64,000 nucleotides of DNA from Polynucleobacter sp. AP-Kaivos-20-H2 (GCF_018882215.1 NZ_JACVOX010000002.1:372001-436000), one strand, 5' to 3'. Numbered from the stretch's first letter, positions 15,654 to 25,467 are shown. Made by a program: numbers and translations. Notes: a model not told the origin generated them from the letters alone.

Positions 15654-17555
15654 TTGATTAAGTACAGACCAGATATCGATGGACTAAGAGCCCTTGCAGT
15701 CCTGCCCGTGATCCTTTTTCATGCCGGCGTCCCTGGATGGAGTGGCGGCTTTTTGGGTGTGGATGTATTTTTTGTGATTAGCGGCTATCTCATCACAAAA
15801 AACCTAGCCTCAAAAGAATTCCTTGATAAAGCGGCTCTGCTTGATTTTTATAATCGCAGAGCAAGGCGAATTCTTCCAGCTTTATCTCTCATGCTTTGCA
15901 TGGCCTCGGTCTTAGCTTTTATATTGATGACCCCTTCCCAGCTAGGGGACTTCGGCCAAAGCTTGATTGCCTCGGTTACCTTTTCCGCTAACATCTATTT
16001 TTGGCTAAAGACAAATTATTGGGCACCATCTGCTGAGTTAACTCCACTTCTTCACATCTGGAGCCTCGGAATAGAAGAGCAATTTTATCTCCTATTTCCA
16101 TGGGTTTTTATTCTTGTCAAAAGTAAAAAATATAAAGTATGGATATTGATGTGTGCGGGATTCCTCAGTCTAGTGGCGATGCTGTATGTCGATCGACTCG
16201 GCTTTAAATCTGAATCCTTCTATTTGCTTCCATTTAGGGCATGGGAACTAATCGCAGGTTCACTGACTGCAATGCTTGCGATATCCAAAAGTGAAATTTT
16301 CACTCCGAAAATCAACAATGCTATAAAAATAATCTCCCTCCTCAGCCTCATAGGGTCGCTAAGCTTTTTTAATAATCAAAGTGATGTGCTGTTTTTGTAC
16401 TCAATACCAATACTAGCCAGCTGTATTCTGATGTTCAATTCACATGGAATGGTGTCAAGCCTGCTTTCCAAAAATGCATTCGTTTACATAGGGTCAATTA
16501 GCTATGGCTTATACCTATTTCACCAACCAGCCCTTGCATTTATAAGAATCTATTCTTACGATAATCCGACTCAGATTCAAATCTTAGCCGCATTAATAAG
16601 CACTCTTTTTCTAGCTGCAATATCAAATGTCTTTATCGAGCAACCAATACGACAAGGGAAAGGTTCGCCAAAAGCATTTTATGCGTGGCTCTTTGTGATC
16701 ACGGCAATTCTCATGGCTTTTGGCGTATACCTAACCGGGACCAATGGCCTTAAAGCATACAAATTGTCCAAGATGAATTTGGAGACTAGCGCCCTATTTA
16801 AAGCTTTAGAGTCCGAACAGAAGAGCCGCCACCAGCTATGGGCTGAGAAACTGGAAGATTCATCAAGCCCGTTCAAAGAGACATCTGGACGCAAAATTCT
16901 CTTCTTGGGCGATTCTATTTCAGAAGATTTGTATATCAGTGCAGAGGCCTCCCTAAAACAGACTGATATTGTGCAATATCGGCGCTTAAAATTAGATGAC
17001 ACCTGCTTTAAATTCTTGGATTCATATTCAAACAACAATATGCCGGATGGCTCTTGCAGAGAGCAAATTTCAACTGTAATGGGGTCTGATCTTTTAAAAA
17101 ACAGTACTGATGTTGTAATTGCAAATCTTTGGGAGGGCAGTAATGTGGGCACAATATCCGCAATCTTCGGGATCCCACAATTTACTCAAAAAAATATTAT
17201 TCTTTATGGTGCCCCTACATTCACCGATATAAGCTCCATCTTGTACTATCTTGCAGTTTCAGGATTAGAAAACCAAGACTTACAGTTCAAAAACTTTATC
17301 TATAAAAATAGAAACGAGAGAAGGCTTTCCATTAATCAAACTATTGAAAAAATTTCAAGAACCCATAATGCTGCCTACATTAACGCATTTGATTTTTATT
17401 GCTCAGATACAAAAAATACATGTGAACTCTTTGATGGCAATACCGCCCGAATAATTGATGGACTTCATCTATCAATCAGTGGATTGTCTCATTTTTCACC
17501 GTGGTTAAAAATTACCTTAGATGAGGCAATCAACAATAGCGCTCAACTTAATTAG
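15654..17555 (+). CDS. Acyltransferase-3 plus SGNH O-acetyltransferase (OafA-like)
   Basis: A 633-residue OafA/OatA-type enzyme that acetylates the glycan in the periplasm. The N-terminal acyltransferase-3 domain starts YRPDIDGLRALAVLPVILFH and has about ten TM helices including HIWSLGIEEQFYLLFPW. A linker leads to a C-terminal SGNH domain with FLGDSISEDLY (nucleophile Ser, residue ~418-425) and DGLHLS near residue 601 for the Asp/His pair. The start is unusual: the frame is open back to the ABC transporter stop and the best candidate is TTG 15654; ATG 15641 is out of frame and stops after six codons. It ends overlapping a convergent GT2 gene by eight bases. Confidence 0.9.
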   Translation: MIKYRPDIDGLRALAVLPVILFHAGVPGWSGGFLGVDVFFVISGYLITKNLASKEFLDKAALLDFYNRRARRILPALSLMLCMASVLAFILMTPSQLGDFGQSLIASVTFSANIYFWLKTNYWAPSAELTPLLHIWSLGIEEQFYLLFPWVFILVKSKKYKVWILMCAGFLSLVAMLYVDRLGFKSESFYLLPFRAWELIAGSLTAMLAISKSEIFTPKINNAIKIISLLSLIGSLSFFNNQSDVLFLYSIPILASCILMFNSHGMVSSLLSKNAFVYIGSISYGLYLFHQPALAFIRIYSYDNPTQIQILAALISTLFLAAISNVFIEQPIRQGKGSPKAFYAWLFVITAILMAFGVYLTGTNGLKAYKLSKMNLETSALFKALESEQKSRHQLWAEKLEDSSSPFKETSGRKILFLGDSISEDLYISAEASLKQTDIVQYRRLKLDDTCFKFLDSYSNNNMPDGSCREQISTVMGSDLLKNSTDVVIANLWEGSNVGTISAIFGIPQFTQKNIILYGAPTFTDISSILYYLAVSGLENQDLQFKNFIYKNRNERRLSINQTIEKISRTHNAAYINAFDFYCSDTKNTCELFDGNTARIIDGLHLSISGLSHFSPWLKITLDEAINNSAQLN

Positions 17556-18318
17556 CTTCGGATTTTTTAAAAATTAATCCCAACAACTTGGTTGGAATCT
17601 TTAGCATCAGTAATAGCAAATTAGTATTAATATGATGCTTCCTGCATGCCAATACAATTTCTTTGTTCAGCAAAATCACCCTAGACAGACCGGCAGTACT
17701 TGCACCACCATGACGCATTCTAACCATGGGCTCCTTAAGATAGGAATAGCTGGCCTTCTCTACCCATAATAGCCTTATCAGCATTTCATAGTCTGCGGAA
17801 ATCTTATAATCCAGTGAATAAGGTCCCACTTTGTCATACAGGGCTTTTTTTACAAAAAACGTCGGGTGGGCAGGCATCCATCCAAACCGGAATTTATTCG
17901 GAGTGAAATAGCTAGAGTCGTAATATCGCATTACTTTATTGAGATCTAGTGGGTCAACGATGACTAAATCCGCATAAACGCTATCTGTATTTTTTTTCTG
18001 CATTTCTCTGATCAAATCTGAGACAGCATGTTTATTGATATAAACATCATCTGAGTTCAGCATTCCTACTATATCGCCAGTTGCATGGGCTATGCCCTTA
18101 TTCATTGCATCGTAAATACCGCGATCCCGCTCGGAAACAATTGTTGATATGCGATCCGAATACTCGTTAACAATGGATACAGTTTCATCACTCGATCCAC
18201 CATCAATCACAATGTATTCAATATCGGGGTAGTCTTGGGATAAAACAGACTCAATCGTATCTCCGATAGTCTTGGCGCTATTAAAGCAAACCGTGATGAT
18301 GGATACCTTTGGGCTCAT
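17548..18318 (-). CDS. GT2-family glycosyltransferase (WcaA/WcaE-like)
   Basis: A 256-residue GT-A enzyme. It starts KVSIITVCFNSAKTIGDTI, followed by EYIVIDGGSSDETVSI, then SERDRGIYDAMNKGI and MLNSDDVY, where the DD pair is the metal site; this is the pattern of the WcaE-type colanic-acid family. KISADYEMLIRL is the conserved C-terminal part. The ATG overlaps the stop of the upstream GT2 gene (ATGA), so the two are translationally coupled. It ends tail-to-tail with the acetyltransferase gene with an 8-bp overlap, leaving no room for a separate terminator. Confidence 0.92.
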   Translation of the reverse strand: MSPKVSIITVCFNSAKTIGDTIESVLSQDYPDIEYIVIDGGSSDETVSIVNEYSDRISTIVSERDRGIYDAMNKGIAHATGDIVGMLNSDDVYINKHAVSDLIREMQKKNTDSVYADLVIVDPLDLNKVMRYYDSSYFTPNKFRFGWMPAHPTFFVKKALYDKVGPYSLDYKISADYEMLIRLLWVEKASYSYLKEPMVRMRHGGASTAGLSRVILLNKEIVLACRKHHINTNLLLLMLKIPTKLLGLIFKKSEAN

Positions 18319-19223
18319 TGGCTCAACTTAATACCCAAGACACGATCAATAGCGGCCTGAGGTGTAACACCATGCACTTTTATATAACGCTCTACTTCAG
18401 CAAATTTGATATCCACTAGATAGCGGTACCAAAAAGCCTGCAGGAAATGGAATTGAGTGCCAACCGCGCCATCCAAGAATCCCGCTAGTAAGAAATAGCG
18501 ATAAAAAAAATAGCTGAAAGATCGCATACCTAGCGGCATTTTTGAATATAGATTTTCTTTAATCCAGCGCTTCTTACTGATAGATGATGTTGTACCGGAA
18601 TCCGATACAGAGTCTAGGGCGGTAAAACGATATTTCAAATTCAATAAATCTATGGCCTCGCGGCTAGCATAGTTATTGTGCTTTGTGATCCACCAAGATA
18701 CGGAGTTTAAATTGTCATCAATCATGTGCCCTGGAAGGTCCAGGCATTTGCCATCAATCTTAATATGCTCATCCATCCACCGAGCTTCTGATTTACCATG
18801 TCCATAACGAAATAATCTAGACACTTTATTGCGCCCAACACCACCATGCTCAATCAACTTACCCTGAAAGCACATCTTCCTAAAAAAATGAACGCCCACT
18901 GTTTGATTGTCTAACTGTGGTAATTCTTGCTGTAGCTGCACAACTAACCCTGGCGTCAATACTTCGTCGGCGTCAATACGCAGAACCCATTCTGTTTGAC
19001 TAGGATTAAGCTGAGTCAGCGCCCAGTTAAACTGGATGGAATGATTATTCTGCCAAGCACGCTCTAGCACCCGAGCGCCATATTGTCGTGCAATCTCAAT
19101 GGTGCGATCGGTTGAAAGCGAATCTACAACCACAATATCGCCCGTTAAAGGCAGTAGAGACTCAATGCACCGTGCTAGATGAATCTCTTCGTTAAAGGTG
19201 AGAATAATTGCAGTAATTTTCAT
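18315..19223 (-). CDS. GT2-family glycosyltransferase (WaaE-like)
   Basis: About 302 residues from ATG 19223 (MKITAIILTFNEEIHLARC). A longer frame to 19280 exists, but it would add 19 unrelated residues inside the upstream gene, while ATG 19223 overlaps the upstream stop as ATGA, so the shorter start is chosen. GDIVVVDSLSTDRTIEIA and WVLRIDADEVLTPGL (DAD metal motif) are typical of the WaaE/KdtX-like inverting GT2 group. The C-terminal region has two hydrophobic segments and an FLQAFWYRYLVDIKF stretch typical of this family. Middle gene of a GT2 triplet. Confidence 0.91.
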   Translation of the reverse strand: MKITAIILTFNEEIHLARCIESLLPLTGDIVVVDSLSTDRTIEIARQYGARVLERAWQNNHSIQFNWALTQLNPSQTEWVLRIDADEVLTPGLVVQLQQELPQLDNQTVGVHFFRKMCFQGKLIEHGGVGRNKVSRLFRYGHGKSEARWMDEHIKIDGKCLDLPGHMIDDNLNSVSWWITKHNNYASREAIDLLNLKYRFTALDSVSDSGTTSSISKKRWIKENLYSKMPLGMRSFSYFFYRYFLLAGFLDGAVGTQFHFLQAFWYRYLVDIKFAEVERYIKVHGVTPQAAIDRVLGIKLSQ

Positions 19224-19915
19224 AAGCCAAGGGCAATTCTTAAGTATCGAGACTTTAGCCAAAATACAAACTGGGCCCACAGTCGCGGATAGCCATTTTC
19301 GATTAGAGCACGACGGTATTCGTCCAGGACCACGGATAAATTTTGGTCGCTACCATAGGGCTCATTCACAATCAAAGGCTTCATACTCTTTGCAATGCGT
19401 AATTGGGATTTATTTATGCGTAAATAGTGCTCAAAATCTGCCGCATAGCGATAAGACTCATCATATGGATTTTTTTGAAGGAGCTTAGCAGAGTAGATGA
19501 TTGCCTGATGAGATGTTGGCATTGACCAAATTCGCCAAGCATTACTGCGTGGAAGTCGTGTTCTACCCCTAATCTGAAATCCGAAGAGATGCAGGTCGCT
19601 GCCATCCTTCAAGCCCATTTCTTGACATGATCCAATAGCAGCATGAAGCTCATCACCGCTATTGAGAAACAGAATCTGGTCGCCATTTGCATGGCTAATA
19701 CCCTTATTCATGGCGTTGTAAATCCCAGAATCGGCTTCCGAAACGACCCTATCCCCCTTGCTGGCAAAACTGTTTGCCAGCTCTAGTGAGCTATCTGTAG
19801 ATCCGCCATCAATAAAAACCCACTGGAACCCTGAGTTGCGCAGTGATTGCAAGGAATCAATTGTCTTCTTTAAGCCAACCGCATTATTGAAGTTAATCGT
19901 AACAATACTTAACAT
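19220..19915 (-). CDS. GT2-family glycosyltransferase (WcaE-like)
   Basis: A 231-residue GT2 from ATG 19915 (MLSIVTINFNNAVGLKKTI). The open frame extends to 20035 but that part reads through the end of the Wzy-like gene and is not protein-like. WVFIDGGSTDSSLEL, SEADSGIYNAMNKGI and LFLNSGDELH are the family motifs; the last lacks the second Asp of the more common SDD, as in many WcaE proteins, where SGDE occurs instead. AADFEHYLRI is the C-terminal conserved block. It starts two bases after the stop of the polymerase gene and ends with ATGA coupling to the next GT2. Confidence 0.9.
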   Translation of the reverse strand: MLSIVTINFNNAVGLKKTIDSLQSLRNSGFQWVFIDGGSTDSSLELANSFASKGDRVVSEADSGIYNAMNKGISHANGDQILFLNSGDELHAAIGSCQEMGLKDGSDLHLFGFQIRGRTRLPRSNAWRIWSMPTSHQAIIYSAKLLQKNPYDESYRYAADFEHYLRINKSQLRIAKSMKPLIVNEPYGSDQNLSVVLDEYRRALIENGYPRLWAQFVFWLKSRYLRIALGL

Positions 19916-19917
19916 GG

Positions 19918-21075
19918 CTAGCGATGAAGAGGCTGATGGTTTGGATGATGAACTTGCACATAAGCGTAAACACACATCAGAACACCTAAGAATGCCAGGC
20001 CATTTGAAAAGCCGCCAACCGATGTAGCAACGCAAGCCATGGGTGCAACTATAAGCATAGCTAGCTTAGTGCCAGTTTCACGCCTCACAAGCAAGAAGAA
20101 CATGATCGGAATGAGTAGCGTTACATAAAAACCAAATTGAAATAATCCCCTAGTGTAAAAGGCCTGAAGCATGATGGGGTCACAGTTGTTACTGTTACCA
20201 ACAAACCATTCTGCAAAATCAGGTAACTTGATACAGAGATAGGTCGGGAGTTTGGCATAGATACCATGCCCAAATGGATAAGAGAGTAGCTCTAAGAAAC
20301 TCCCATCGTAAGTACTCCACATTAAATTCAAGGTCTGCAGGCGATCAACATTACCGGAGATTTGCGTAATATTGCGGCCAACCACTACAAAACCTGCGGC
20401 AATAACGGCAGCACTGAAAGCTATAAGACGTTTCTTAATGTCCAATGTCCAAAAATAAAATGGACTAATAAGAATGAAGGAGAGAAGACCCGAGCGACTA
20501 TTGGCAAGTAATATCACCATAGCAAGGAGAAAGTAATTCTTTAAACTGCGATCTTTATAAATAAATACCAATGCAATGAAGCAGGAGATGTAGAAGGTAA
20601 TTTCGAAATTATTCTCAAAAATAAAAAATGGCCTAGCCTCGGGTATTAGCCTAGAAAGAGGCGGATGATTTTTAATAAAAAAGAGAGCAATATTCCAGAT
20701 TAGTAAAAATGGATAGAAAACAACCACCCCTTTTATAAATGGGTATAAAGATTTTTTGGGGGCGTTGCTGGAATATAAAGCGAGAATGCAGATATAAATA
20801 AATGGCTTTAAGGTAACTAGGAATTTATTTTGATATTCAAGATCTGATGGCTCTGGAGAGAATAAATAAAAACCAAAAAATAACACTCCACCCACGAAAA
20901 ATAAAGGGGAAATCTTCTGATCTAAATCTTTAAGCTTATAAGTTAAATAGGCCAGCAATATTGCATCGGGAATAAAAAAAACTGGTATCGATTTAAAAAA
21001 TACCAATGCATTAATCAGCATGCAAATTATAAAAAAACCTGCGAGTGATTTAATGTCAGCCAGCTTATGCTGCAC
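19918..21075 (-). CDS. O-antigen polymerase/ligase-like membrane protein (Wzy/WaaL type)
   Basis: A 385-residue protein with about ten to eleven predicted TM helices and one large periplasmic loop (about residues 240-310, including DRLQTLNLMWSTYDGS). LLANSRSGLLSFILISPFYFW is the typical segment of the Wzy_C/O-antigen ligase fold. Its place between a Wzz-like gene and glycosyltransferases fits a Wzy polymerase that joins repeat units in the periplasm; a ligase role cannot be excluded. It overlaps the end of the Wzz-like gene by 11 bp, so it is translated from the same message. Confidence 0.82.
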   Translation of the reverse strand: MQHKLADIKSLAGFFIICMLINALVFFKSIPVFFIPDAILLAYLTYKLKDLDQKISPLFFVGGVLFFGFYLFSPEPSDLEYQNKFLVTLKPFIYICILALYSSNAPKKSLYPFIKGVVVFYPFLLIWNIALFFIKNHPPLSRLIPEARPFFIFENNFEITFYISCFIALVFIYKDRSLKNYFLLAMVILLANSRSGLLSFILISPFYFWTLDIKKRLIAFSAAVIAAGFVVVGRNITQISGNVDRLQTLNLMWSTYDGSFLELLSYPFGHGIYAKLPTYLCIKLPDFAEWFVGNSNNCDPIMLQAFYTRGLFQFGFYVTLLIPIMFFLLVRRETGTKLAMLIVAPMACVATSVGGFSNGLAFLGVLMCVYAYVQVHHPNHQPLHR

Positions 21076-21712
21076 GATAGCGCCTTCTCAAAATAACGTA
21101 GGCAACTGCACCCACAAACCCTAACAATGAAGCAAGAAGTATGGTATTCGTAATACGAGGTTTAATATAGGAATCGCTCATTTGAATTTGCGAAATCAGC
21201 CCTGGACCTTCATATGCCTGGATTTTCCCTTTCTGAATGGTGCTTGATTTTGAGAACCCATCCTCACCTAGCCTTCTACTTAAGGAGGCATCTGAATTCT
21301 CAACAATAAACTGGGCAAGGGAACTCGCGCATTTTTTAGATTGCTCAACTCCTACTAAGCGTACAGATATGCCCATTACACCACCAAAATCATCAATCAC
21401 ATCTACCTGAATAGAATTAACCAATGAGCGGCGCAGCGCATGGCTATCCTCCCCCATGCAAACTTTCACCAATTCACCTGGAAACCCTTGTGGCGACATC
21501 AGATCGCGACGAGTATTGCGACCAAGTTTCAAGACGGTCCAATTGCCATCGATAGATATTTTGGCTGTTTTAACCTGAAAGTAAGCCTCATAGGTTTTTG
21601 GCGTTACCGCCAAATACACAGCGGCTGCAAGTAAGAAAACCAGCTGCCAAATAATGAGCAATTTTTTATTTTGCGACCAAAAGTCACAAATGATTTGATA
21701 GCTAATTCTCAT
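21065..21712 (-). CDS. Short Wzz-like chain-length determinant
   Basis: A 215-residue protein with one TM helix near the N-terminus (LLIIWQLVFLLAAAVYLAV) and one near the C-terminus (TILLASLLGFVGAVAYVIL) flanking a periplasmic domain, and a basic C-terminal tail: the topology of Wzz polysaccharide co-polymerases. It is clearly shorter than classic Wzz proteins (about 320 residues or more), with a reduced coiled-coil region. The ATG at 21712 overlaps the wecC stop (ATGA); the frame's extension to a TTG at 21724 is not needed. It sits next to the Wzy-like gene, supporting a role in setting chain length. Confidence 0.78.
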   Translation of the reverse strand: MRISYQIICDFWSQNKKLLIIWQLVFLLAAAVYLAVTPKTYEAYFQVKTAKISIDGNWTVLKLGRNTRRDLMSPQGFPGELVKVCMGEDSHALRRSLVNSIQVDVIDDFGGVMGISVRLVGVEQSKKCASSLAQFIVENSDASLSRRLGEDGFSKSSTIQKGKIQAYEGPGLISQIQMSDSYIKPRITNTILLASLLGFVGAVAYVILRRRYRAA

Positions 21713-22929
21713 AAGATTCCACAATAATCTAAAACGGTTTTACCACTTAGGTCGGCGTGCTTTACTAAATCAATAAACTGGCGATGTTTCACCAAAAAAA
21801 TGAGTAGGTCGGCTGAATCGTAGGCCTTGGCAGGATTGCAAAGAGTAAATGAAGCATGCCCCTCAATATTGGGCTCAACCACTAATAATTCGCAATCCAT
21901 TGCGGAAATTTTTTCAGCAACCAATAGCGCTGGTGACTCGCGCAAATCATCTATATCGGGCTTAAATGCCAATCCAAAACATGCCACAGTAGGCTTTCTC
22001 TGCAAGGAAGATTTCAGCGTATTAATTTGATCTGCTATTTGAGCAATCACCCATTCTGTTTTGCCATCGTTCACAGTCCGTGCCGTATGAATTAAACGCG
22101 CATTATGAGGATCTTTCGCCACAACAAACCATGGGTCGACAGCAATGCAATGTCCGCCAACACCAACACCCGGAGTCAAAATATTCACTCGTGGATGACG
22201 ATTGGCGAGCTCGATTAGCTTGGTGACATTAATATTAGCATTAGCACATATAAGAGATAACTCATTGGCATAGGCAATGTTGACATCTCGATAGCTATTT
22301 TCGGCAAGCTTGCACATTTCAGCAGTAGGCGCATTCGTTTGAATAACCTCGCCACGTACGAAGCTCTTATAAAACTCTGAAATGGCCTCTGATGCACCGG
22401 TTGTCATTCCACCCACCACCCGATCATTCTCTACCAATTCAGTCATGATTTTGCCTGGCAGCACTCTCTCCGGACAGTAGGCAATATGAATTTTTGATAC
22501 ATCCACCCCTAACCCACTTAACACCTGCGTCATCGCTGCCGTTGTGCCCACAGGTGAAGTCGATTCCAAAATAATTAAATTACCAGACTTCAAATAAGGA
22601 GCTATGCTTTTAACAGCAGACTCCACATAGCTAATATCAGGCTGCGGTATTCCATCCTGCTTCTCTAAAAGCGGAGTTGGGACGCACACCATAAAAATAT
22701 CGGCATGTGCTGGCTCTGTTTGGGCCTTTAATTTTCCAGAACTGACTGCAGATCTAACAAATGCATCTAAATCAGGCTCAACAATGTGTATTTGCCCCTT
22801 GTTAATGATCTCAACTGTTTTTGGGTTAACGTCCACACCAATCACTTGGTAGCCCTTGCCAGCCAAGAGCGCTGCTGTTGGCAACCCGATATAGCCCAGG
22901 CCAATCACGCACACTGTTTTATTTTGCAT
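21709..22929 (-). CDS. wecC: UDP-N-acetyl-D-mannosamine dehydrogenase
   Basis: Oxidises UDP-ManNAc to UDP-ManNAcA with NAD. The N-terminal Rossmann motif is VCVIGLGYIGLPTAALLAGKG; GVGVGGHCIAVDPWF contains the catalytic Cys, and GLAFKPDIDDLRESPAL is the C-terminal UDP-binding motif. Length (406) and the sequence ESTSPVGTT match WecC. ATG 22929 is preferred because AGAGGTG lies six bases upstream; a GTG at 22935 is the alternative. It partly overlaps wecB, which makes its substrate, so the pair supplies UDP-ManNAcA to the glycan. Confidence 0.96.
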   Translation of the reverse strand: MQNKTVCVIGLGYIGLPTAALLAGKGYQVIGVDVNPKTVEIINKGQIHIVEPDLDAFVRSAVSSGKLKAQTEPAHADIFMVCVPTPLLEKQDGIPQPDISYVESAVKSIAPYLKSGNLIILESTSPVGTTAAMTQVLSGLGVDVSKIHIAYCPERVLPGKIMTELVENDRVVGGMTTGASEAISEFYKSFVRGEVIQTNAPTAEMCKLAENSYRDVNIAYANELSLICANANINVTKLIELANRHPRVNILTPGVGVGGHCIAVDPWFVVAKDPHNARLIHTARTVNDGKTEWVIAQIADQINTLKSSLQRKPTVACFGLAFKPDIDDLRESPALLVAEKISAMDCELLVVEPNIEGHASFTLCNPAKAYDSADLLIFLVKHRQFIDLVKHADLSGKTVLDYCGIL

Positions 22930-24076
22930 GAACACCTCTTAGCACCTCAATAATTCGTTTACATGCCTGACCATCGCCATAAGGATTGGTTTGCTGAGCC
23001 ATTTTTTGGTATGCTGATTCACTATCTAACAACTCTTTGACTCCATGAATAATTGCTTCGCTCTTTGTGCCGACTAGCTTTACCGTTCCAAAGCTAATAG
23101 CTTCCGGACGCTCGCTAACATCACGCATCACCAATACGGGCTTACCAAGGCTTGGCGCCTCTTCCTGTATACCGCCGCTGTCAGTCAACACGACAAAGCA
23201 ATGTTTCATTAAATAAACAAATTCGGGGTACCCCAAAGGATCAATTAAATGGATGTTGGCATACCCCTTTAATAAATCTTGAACCGGCCAGAGAATTTGG
23301 GGATTAAGATGGACTGGATAGACAAAATGTACGGAGGGGTAGTCTTTTGCAAGCGCTGAAATCGCCTTACAAATCTGCTTAATACCATCACCAAAGTTTT
23401 CACGGCGATGCCCTGTAATCAAAGCAAAGCGTTCGCTCCTCCAATCAAATGGCAATTGACGTGATAAAGACTCGGTGATTGAATTGACTTGAGCGGGATC
23501 ACGATCGATTTGGTCTAAGGCCAAAAATAAGGCATCGATGACAGTATTGCCAGTAACGGTAATTGAAGCATCCTCAAAAGATTCACTCAAAAGATTACTT
23601 CGATTTCCTTCGGTGGGGGCAAAATTCCAGCGAGCTATCTTACTGACTACTTGACGATTAAATTCCTCAGGGAAAGGCTCCATCATTCGATGGGTGCGCA
23701 ACCCTGCTTCAACATGGCCAATGGGAATACCCGCAAAGAACCCAGCCATTGCAGTTGCCAAGGTAGTGCTGGTATCGCCATGAACGAGCAGCATATCGGG
23801 CTGCTTGCCTTCAATCACCTGAGCTACGGAAGCAAGAACTGAAGCAACCAAACCGCTAATGGTCTGACCTGATTTCATTAAATTAAGATCGATATCAGGC
23901 GTGATCCCAAAAAAAGAAAGTGCCTGATCAAGCATTTCGCGATGTTGCGCAGTCACACACACAATCACCTCAAACTCATTTGGAAGCTTTTTTAAGTCAT
24001 GGATTAGGGGTGCCATTTTGATGGCTTCAGGCCTAGTTCCAAAGACGATGAGGATTTTTTGACGTTTATTTGACAA
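22919..24076 (-). CDS. wecB: UDP-N-acetylglucosamine 2-epimerase (non-hydrolysing)
   Basis: Interconverts UDP-GlcNAc and UDP-ManNAc. The 385-residue protein shows IVFGTRPEAIKMAPLI at the N-terminus, GHVEAGLRTH, ITGHRRENFG and LTDSGGIQEEAPSLGKPVLVMRD, all diagnostic of WecB. The first codon is TTG 24076; there is no ATG upstream before an in-frame stop, so the non-ATG start is forced. The 139-bp gap upstream is AT-rich and probably holds a promoter for the long downstream operon wecB-wecC-wzz-wzy-GT2-GT2-GT2. Confidence 0.96.
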   Translation of the reverse strand: MSNKRQKILIVFGTRPEAIKMAPLIHDLKKLPNEFEVIVCVTAQHREMLDQALSFFGITPDIDLNLMKSGQTISGLVASVLASVAQVIEGKQPDMLLVHGDTSTTLATAMAGFFAGIPIGHVEAGLRTHRMMEPFPEEFNRQVVSKIARWNFAPTEGNRSNLLSESFEDASITVTGNTVIDALFLALDQIDRDPAQVNSITESLSRQLPFDWRSERFALITGHRRENFGDGIKQICKAISALAKDYPSVHFVYPVHLNPQILWPVQDLLKGYANIHLIDPLGYPEFVYLMKHCFVVLTDSGGIQEEAPSLGKPVLVMRDVSERPEAISFGTVKLVGTKSEAIIHGVKELLDSESAYQKMAQQTNPYGDGQACKRIIEVLRGVHAK

Positions 24077-24215
24077 TTTTGGACGGCGTAAGCACTTAAA
24101 TATGTAATTTAGTAGATTTTAATCTTTAATTTCAAAGACCTATAAATTTTCATACTAAAAAAGGGAATGAAAATATCAACGAAAAATCAAGGATATTTGC
24201 TGGATTGAGCGCTTT

Positions 24216-25466
24216 TTATGCTTTTCCGCGTCCTGAGTGGCCAGCAAGATGATGTTGCAAAATTTGGAGCATATTGAGCGCCAACTGCCTCCGCTCAAAT
24301 GCGCCAGCAGAATTCAAGGCTGCCCGCCGCATTTGACCTAAGGATGCAGAATTGACTGGTAACGTCATTAGCTCAAGAGCAAGCTCTTTCGGGTTTTCGG
24401 GGGGAACAGTTTTTCCAACCCCCAAACGATTAACAATTTCCGCCGACTCACCCAAAACCCCATGTAAAACTGGAATCCCCATCCCCATACATTCAAACAA
24501 TTTAGAGGGGATAACTTTTTCAAATAATGGATCTTTTTTAAGATGAATGATTGACACATCCAACAGCGACCAATAATCACCAACCTCTGATTTCGGGACC
24601 GTATCAATAAAAGCAATATTCTTGAGCTTTTTTTGGGAAGCGAGCTCCTTAATCACGCCCTTTCTTGCGCCATCCCCCAGAACAAGAAAATGAATATTTA
24701 TAGCAGCGGGTATACCTTGAAGAATCTCGGCTGCCTCGACCAATGTTTCGAGCCCGTGTGCCATGCCAATGGTGCCAATGTAGCCGGCAACAAATTTATT
24801 CTCGAGCCCTAGTTGTTTTAAGAGGGCTTGGTTTTTACTGCGAGGTTTAAATAAACTTAAATCCACTCCATTGGTTATTACATCAATCTTCTCCGCCGAA
24901 ATACCTCGTGAGACGAGCTCTACTTTAAAAGACTGTGTCAGACTAATAACGCGGTTGGCTTTTCTATATAAAAACAGCTCCAGCTTTTCTAGCGAGCGAT
25001 ACAGAACTCCATCCTTCATTGAACCAACAGCTTTAATCGATTCAGGCCAAATATCTCTCAATTCAAAAATCCAAGGGACGCGCTTCAGAAGTCCGACAAC
25101 GTAGGCAGCGCAAACTGTGAAGAACTGAGGTGATGTACCAATCACAACATCCACCTTCTTTGTAAATAAAGAGGCAATTGTGGCCGCTACCATAAAGCTT
25201 ATGTAATCCAAACTGCGCCTCACAAAGCCTTCGTTGGCGGTAATGTAAGACCAAACCCGAATTACTCGAATACCTTCAATGGTTTCGGTCTGACACAAGC
25301 GATTTTTATATCCCGGGAAAACTTTTCCTTTTGGGAAGTTAGGGGCACAAGTAATCACGGTTACCTGCTCACCCAACTTAACCCACTCACGACAATGTTC
25401 AAAGGTGCGACTAGCAGGCGCGTTGACCTCAGGGGGAAAGTTATCTGTTAGAAAAAGGATGTGCAC
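24216..25466 (-). CDS. WbuB-like GT4 glycosyltransferase
   Basis: A 416-residue GT-B enzyme closely resembling WbuB, the L-FucNAc transferase of E. coli O26: MHILFLTDNFPPEVNAPASR at the start, ITCAPNFPKGKVFPGYKN, WIFELRDIWPES and later GYIGTIGMAHGLETLVEAA. The acidic C-terminal motif is FECMGMGIPVLHG, slightly divergent. The start is GTG 25466 directly after the heparinase stop, with GGGG about seven bases upstream. Proteins of this type are commonly encoded next to heparinase and two-domain oxidoreductase genes, as here. Donor probably an N-acetyl-6-deoxyhexosamine such as FucNAc, matching the 4,6-dehydratase found elsewhere in the window. Confidence 0.9.
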   Translation of the reverse strand: MHILFLTDNFPPEVNAPASRTFEHCREWVKLGEQVTVITCAPNFPKGKVFPGYKNRLCQTETIEGIRVIRVWSYITANEGFVRRSLDYISFMVAATIASLFTKKVDVVIGTSPQFFTVCAAYVVGLLKRVPWIFELRDIWPESIKAVGSMKDGVLYRSLEKLELFLYRKANRVISLTQSFKVELVSRGISAEKIDVITNGVDLSLFKPRSKNQALLKQLGLENKFVAGYIGTIGMAHGLETLVEAAEILQGIPAAINIHFLVLGDGARKGVIKELASQKKLKNIAFIDTVPKSEVGDYWSLLDVSIIHLKKDPLFEKVIPSKLFECMGMGIPVLHGVLGESAEIVNRLGVGKTVPPENPKELALELMTLPVNSASLGQMRRAALNSAGAFERRQLALNMLQILQHHLAGHSGRGKA

Positions 25467-25467
25467 A

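Noticed and set aside
19916..20035. N-terminal extension of the GT2 gene at 19220
   Set aside because: Translation is not protein-like, lies within the polymerase gene, and ATG 19915 gives the standard GT2 start.
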